From Paracoccaceae bacterium (GTDB lineage Bacteria > Pseudomonadota > Alphaproteobacteria > Rhodobacterales > Rhodobacteraceae): DNA of 6,700 nucleotides. Below, in pieces: positions 4,824 through 6,700 of this stretch (positions are counted from its first letter, which is position 1; every line of letters starts with the position of its first letter). The notes beneath the pieces were generated by a model that searched no databases, was not told the origin of the DNA, and worked only from the letters and a program-made list of their open reading frames with translations. The translations under genes and the position numbers were made by a program. The stretch spans positions 1-6,700 of the forward strand of contig JANSYB010000121.1 of assembly GCA_024742655.1 (NCBI GenBank), written 5' to 3'.

Positions 4824-6185
4824 TCAAGTCACGGGTGATTCAAGCGCGGCCCGCAGCGGCGCCAGATGCGTTTCGTATTTTTCCCATCGTTTCGTCGAGC
4901 TGCGATAGACCGGCTGGCGCACCTGCCACCAGCTGGCGGTCTGAACCGCGCGGTCGCTCAGATGCGGGGTCGCGCAGGCCGGCTCCCATGACAGGTCCAT
5001 CTCGGACAGGATGCGCCGCGCCGCGCCCTCGGTATCGGCAACGACCGCCTCGTAGCTGACATCGATGATCGGAACCGGCAGCACCGTTTTCCAGAAATCC
5101 ATGATCGTATGGTACATCCGGTAGTAATGCCCAAGCCCCTCAAGGCTGAAGGAAAAGCCATGGCCGGGTTTGAAATTCTGGAAATAGCAGCTCAGGCAGG
5201 TATCCATCGGGTCCCGGCGGCAATGCAGGATCACCGGATCGCGGAACAGACAACAGATCAGTCCCAGATGCCAGAAATCCAGCGGCATCTTGTTGACCAC
5301 GCGCGGCGCTGTGCCCCCGATCTCGGACAATCGTTTCAGATAGTGCCGGCCAAGGCCCCGGAACACGTCCTCCCCGACATGGGCCGCGCTTGCGGGATAA
5401 GGGACATCGCGCGTGGCATGCCGCTGCAGCGTCTGTGCGATCGCCGCGATATCGCCCAGTTCACCGGCGCCGTGCAGCGCACTGTGACACGACAGGATCT
5501 GTTCGGCCAGCGACGTGCCCGAGCGCGGCATGCCCACGATGAACACCGCCCGCCCGCCACAGGTCAGGGCCTGCGCGTTCCGCTCTGACAGAACGTCCGG
5601 GGTAAAGACCTGCCGCAAATCCCGCACGAGAGCCTCTGTCGCGGCGGGGTCATAGTGCACGCCCTTGGCCGCGTTGCCCCGTTGGTAATGGGCAAAGGCG
5701 CGGTCCGTCTCCCTGAGGTCGTCATACAGCTTTCCGGCGGCGAAATGCAGGAACACCTTGTCCGTATCCGGCCAACCGCCCCGCGCCACAAGCGCCTCGA
5801 TCTGGTCGGTCAGCGGATCGGGATGGCGCAGCTTGACGATCGAGGACATGTTGTAGAACGCCTCGGCATAATCGGGCTTCAGCCGGATCGCCTCGCGCAG
5901 ATGGCCCTCGGCGCGCTGCACCTGCCCGCGCACCGACAGCACGATCCCGAGGTTGTGATGAAACTCCGGCTGCCTCGGCGTCAGGGCGACGGCCGTTTCC
6001 AAAGACGCCTGCGCCTCGTCATGACGGCGCTGCTCGAAAAGGGCGAGCCCCAGAATGTGATGCGCCCCGCCGGAGTCAGGCCGCGCGGCGATGGCCCGGC
6101 GCGAAAGCGCCTCGGCACCGGTGTAATCCCTCGCCTTGTGCAAGGTCGTGGCCTCTGCCACCAGAGTGTCGACTGTTGCTGTCAT
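4824..6185 (-). CDS. TPR-repeat sulfotransferase (PAPS-dependent type)
   Basis: This 453-residue two-part protein has tetratricopeptide helices at about residues 5-38, 39-72 and 73-106, with a degenerate fourth unit running to about 180. A sulfotransferase domain fills about 210-440. The 5'-phosphosulfate loop is FIVGMPRSGTS (215-225). GAGELGD (239-245) and NKMPLDFWHLG (298-308) are further family motifs. HCRRDPMDTCLS (321-332) gives the Arg324...Ser332 pair expected to bind the 3'-phosphate of PAPS. No signal peptide or membrane helix is seen, so it should be cytosolic. TPR-sulfotransferases are common in marine bacteria, but acceptors are mostly unknown; the TPR part probably holds a protein partner or acceptor (inference). 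The ATG at 6185 is preceded by AGGTGG with a six-base spacer, and a second purine-rich GGCAGG lies closer. It is first gene of a likely two-gene operon with the DMT transporter, and divergent from a second DMT gene. An alternative is a catalytically altered sulfotransferase-fold protein, but the PAPS motifs look intact. Confidence 0.9.
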   Translation of the reverse strand: MTATVDTLVAEATTLHKARDYTGAEALSRRAIAARPDSGGAHHILGLALFEQRRHDEAQASLETAVALTPRQPEFHHNLGIVLSVRGQVQRAEGHLREAIRLKPDYAEAFYNMSSIVKLRHPDPLTDQIEALVARGGWPDTDKVFLHFAAGKLYDDLRETDRAFAHYQRGNAAKGVHYDPAATEALVRDLRQVFTPDVLSERNAQALTCGGRAVFIVGMPRSGTSLAEQILSCHSALHGAGELGDIAAIAQTLQRHATRDVPYPASAAHVGEDVFRGLGRHYLKRLSEIGGTAPRVVNKMPLDFWHLGLICCLFRDPVILHCRRDPMDTCLSCYFQNFKPGHGFSFSLEGLGHYYRMYHTIMDFWKTVLPVPIIDVSYEAVVADTEGAARRILSEMDLSWEPACATPHLSDRAVQTASWWQVRQPVYRSSTKRWEKYETHLAPLRAALESPVT

Positions 6186-6287
6186 CGCCTGCCACCTGCC
6201 CTGTCACCTTGGCCGAATTGCGGCCACACTTGCCAATTTGCAAGGCCGCGCCTACAGCTTGCCCCGACCTTACCCCCGGAGCGTCGA
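6186..6287. promoter_or_regulatory. Divergent control region between the sulfotransferase and second DMT genes
   Basis: This 102 bp stretch must carry promoters for both outward-reading genes. For the plus direction TTGCCA (6230-6235) and TACAGC (6253-6258) are 17 bases apart and form a weak sigma-70-like pair. It would give a leader of some 20 nt that includes the GGAG ribosome site. For the minus direction I see no convincing pair. Much of the middle is occupied by inverted repeats listed separately. Confidence 0.45.
6211..6249. repeat. Three-armed inverted repeat with two mutually exclusive pairings
   Basis: GGCCG (6211-6215) pairs with CGGCC (6221-6225) around five bases. The same middle arm, as GCGGCC (6220-6225), pairs with GGCCGC (6244-6249). 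Inside this second pairing TTGC (6230-6233) also pairs with GCAA (6240-6243) around CAATTT, giving a ten-pair stem with a four-base bulge. It could be an operator for a dimeric repressor (TTGC-N6-GCAA core overlapping the candidate -35) or a switching leader structure. It sits in a short divergent region, where regulatory sites are expected. Confidence 0.4.
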
Positions 6288-6700
6288 ATGGAAAACCTGC
6301 GCGGCATCCTTCTGGTGATCGTCGCCATGGCGGCCTTCACGGTCGAGGACATGTTCATCAAGACACTGTCATCGGCGATCCCGGTCGGGCAGATCCTCAT
6401 GATGCTGGGTATCGGCAGCGCCACGATCTTCGCGCTCTTGTCGCGGCGTGGCGGGCAGCGTCTTTTTGCGCCGGCGGCCTGGCGACCGGTGTTTTTCCTG
6501 CGCGCCCTGTGCGAGGCCGTGGCGGCGATCTGTTTCACGACCGCGCTGTCACTGGTGGATATCTCGGTTGTCGCCTCGGTCTTTCAGGCGACGCCGCTGG
6601 TTATCACGATGGGTGCTGCGCTCTTTCTGGGCGAACAGGTCGGCTGGCGCCGCTGGAGCGCGATCTGCCTTGGTTTCATGGGCGTGCTGCTGATCATCCG
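6288..6700 (+). CDS. Second DMT/EamA family transporter, N-terminal 137 codons (cut by window end)
   Basis: The frame opens with ATG at 6288, six bases after GGAG (6278-6281), and is still open at the last base, with two bases of the next codon visible. The visible 137 residues hold about five membrane helices: near 5-24, 33-52, 67-88, 92-113 and 121-137. They end in GEQVGWRRWSAICLGFMGVL (115-134), the E-loop plus helix that closes the first EamA repeat, so roughly half the transporter is present. It resembles the first DMT gene in layout, but the N-terminal halves differ too much by eye to call them recent duplicates. The substrate is unknown. It is divergent from the TPR-sulfotransferase across 102 bp, so the sulfotransferase lies between two DMT genes; co-regulation is possible but unproven. 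Confidence 0.87.
   Translation, partial: MENLRGILLVIVAMAAFTVEDMFIKTLSSAIPVGQILMMLGIGSATIFALLSRRGGQRLFAPAAWRPVFFLRALCEAVAAICFTTALSLVDISVVASVFQATPLVITMGAALFLGEQVGWRRWSAICLGFMGVLLII

Noticed and set aside
3884..5059. A 391-codon plus-strand open frame antisense to the first DMT gene and the end of the sulfotransferase
   Set aside because: Extremely charged (Arg/Asp/His/Gln) composition with no recognisable fold, and it crosses two well-supported genes. Such frames arise because stop codons are rare opposite GC-rich coding DNA.
5109..5588. A 159-codon plus-strand open frame inside the sulfotransferase gene
   Set aside because: It lies opposite the PAPS-binding core of a clear sulfotransferase, and its product shows no motif of its own.
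3842..6700. The two DMT genes as a recent tandem or inverted duplication around the sulfotransferase
   Set aside because: By eye the N-terminal halves share only family-level features, such as the E-loop and helix at the end of the first repeat, with no long run of identity.

Overview
The window looks like a piece of chromosome from a high-GC alphaproteobacterium, most likely a Rhodobacterales (roseobacter/Rhodobacter-type) species. The grounds are base composition clearly above 60% GC, strong G/C preference at third codon positions, and protein types. The clearest protein clue is a Fur-family regulator of the alphaproteobacterial Fur/Mur type that lacks the structural-zinc cysteines. No transposase, integrase, phage gene, CRISPR array, rRNA or tRNA is visible. 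Most of the window is ordinary core chromosome.

Layout, left to right. (1) 1-375 (+): the last 124 codons of selO, a protein AMPylase. (2) 414-1049 (-): a six-helix inner-membrane protein of the DUF2238/YjdF type. It diverges from (3) 1090-1791 (+), an endonuclease/exonuclease/phosphatase (EEP) family enzyme. The 40 bp between them hold a near-symmetric -10 element placed so that the EEP mRNA would be leaderless. (4) 1800-3080 (-): an RhlE-type DEAD-box RNA helicase, convergent with the EEP gene; the two stop codons sit in one inverted repeat. (5) 3081-3421: a 341 bp intergenic stretch with several dyad symmetries and a doubtful 38-codon ORF. (6) 3422-3835 (+): the Fur/Mur regulator. (7) 3842-4777 (-): a ten-helix EamA/DMT transporter. 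(8) 4824-6185 (-): a TPR-sulfotransferase fusion, probably co-transcribed with gene 7, which lies 46 bp downstream. (9) 6288 to the window end (+): the start of a second EamA/DMT transporter, divergent from gene 8.

How the genes may work together. Genes 1-6 look like independent housekeeping functions: redox-linked AMPylation, membrane, nucleic-acid or phosphoester hydrolysis, RNA remodelling and metal regulation. The only part that suggests a functional module is the right third. There a TPR-sulfotransferase is bracketed by two DMT-type transporters, with a repeat-rich divergent control region between the sulfotransferase and the second transporter. A sulfated metabolite or surface molecule handled by these genes is possible, but this is inferred from gene order only.

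I found no clear-cut new system. The points most worth a second look are the symmetric -10/leaderless arrangement at 1078-1090, the three-armed repeat at 6211-6249, the sulfotransferase/DMT cluster, and the structured spacer before the Fur/Mur gene.
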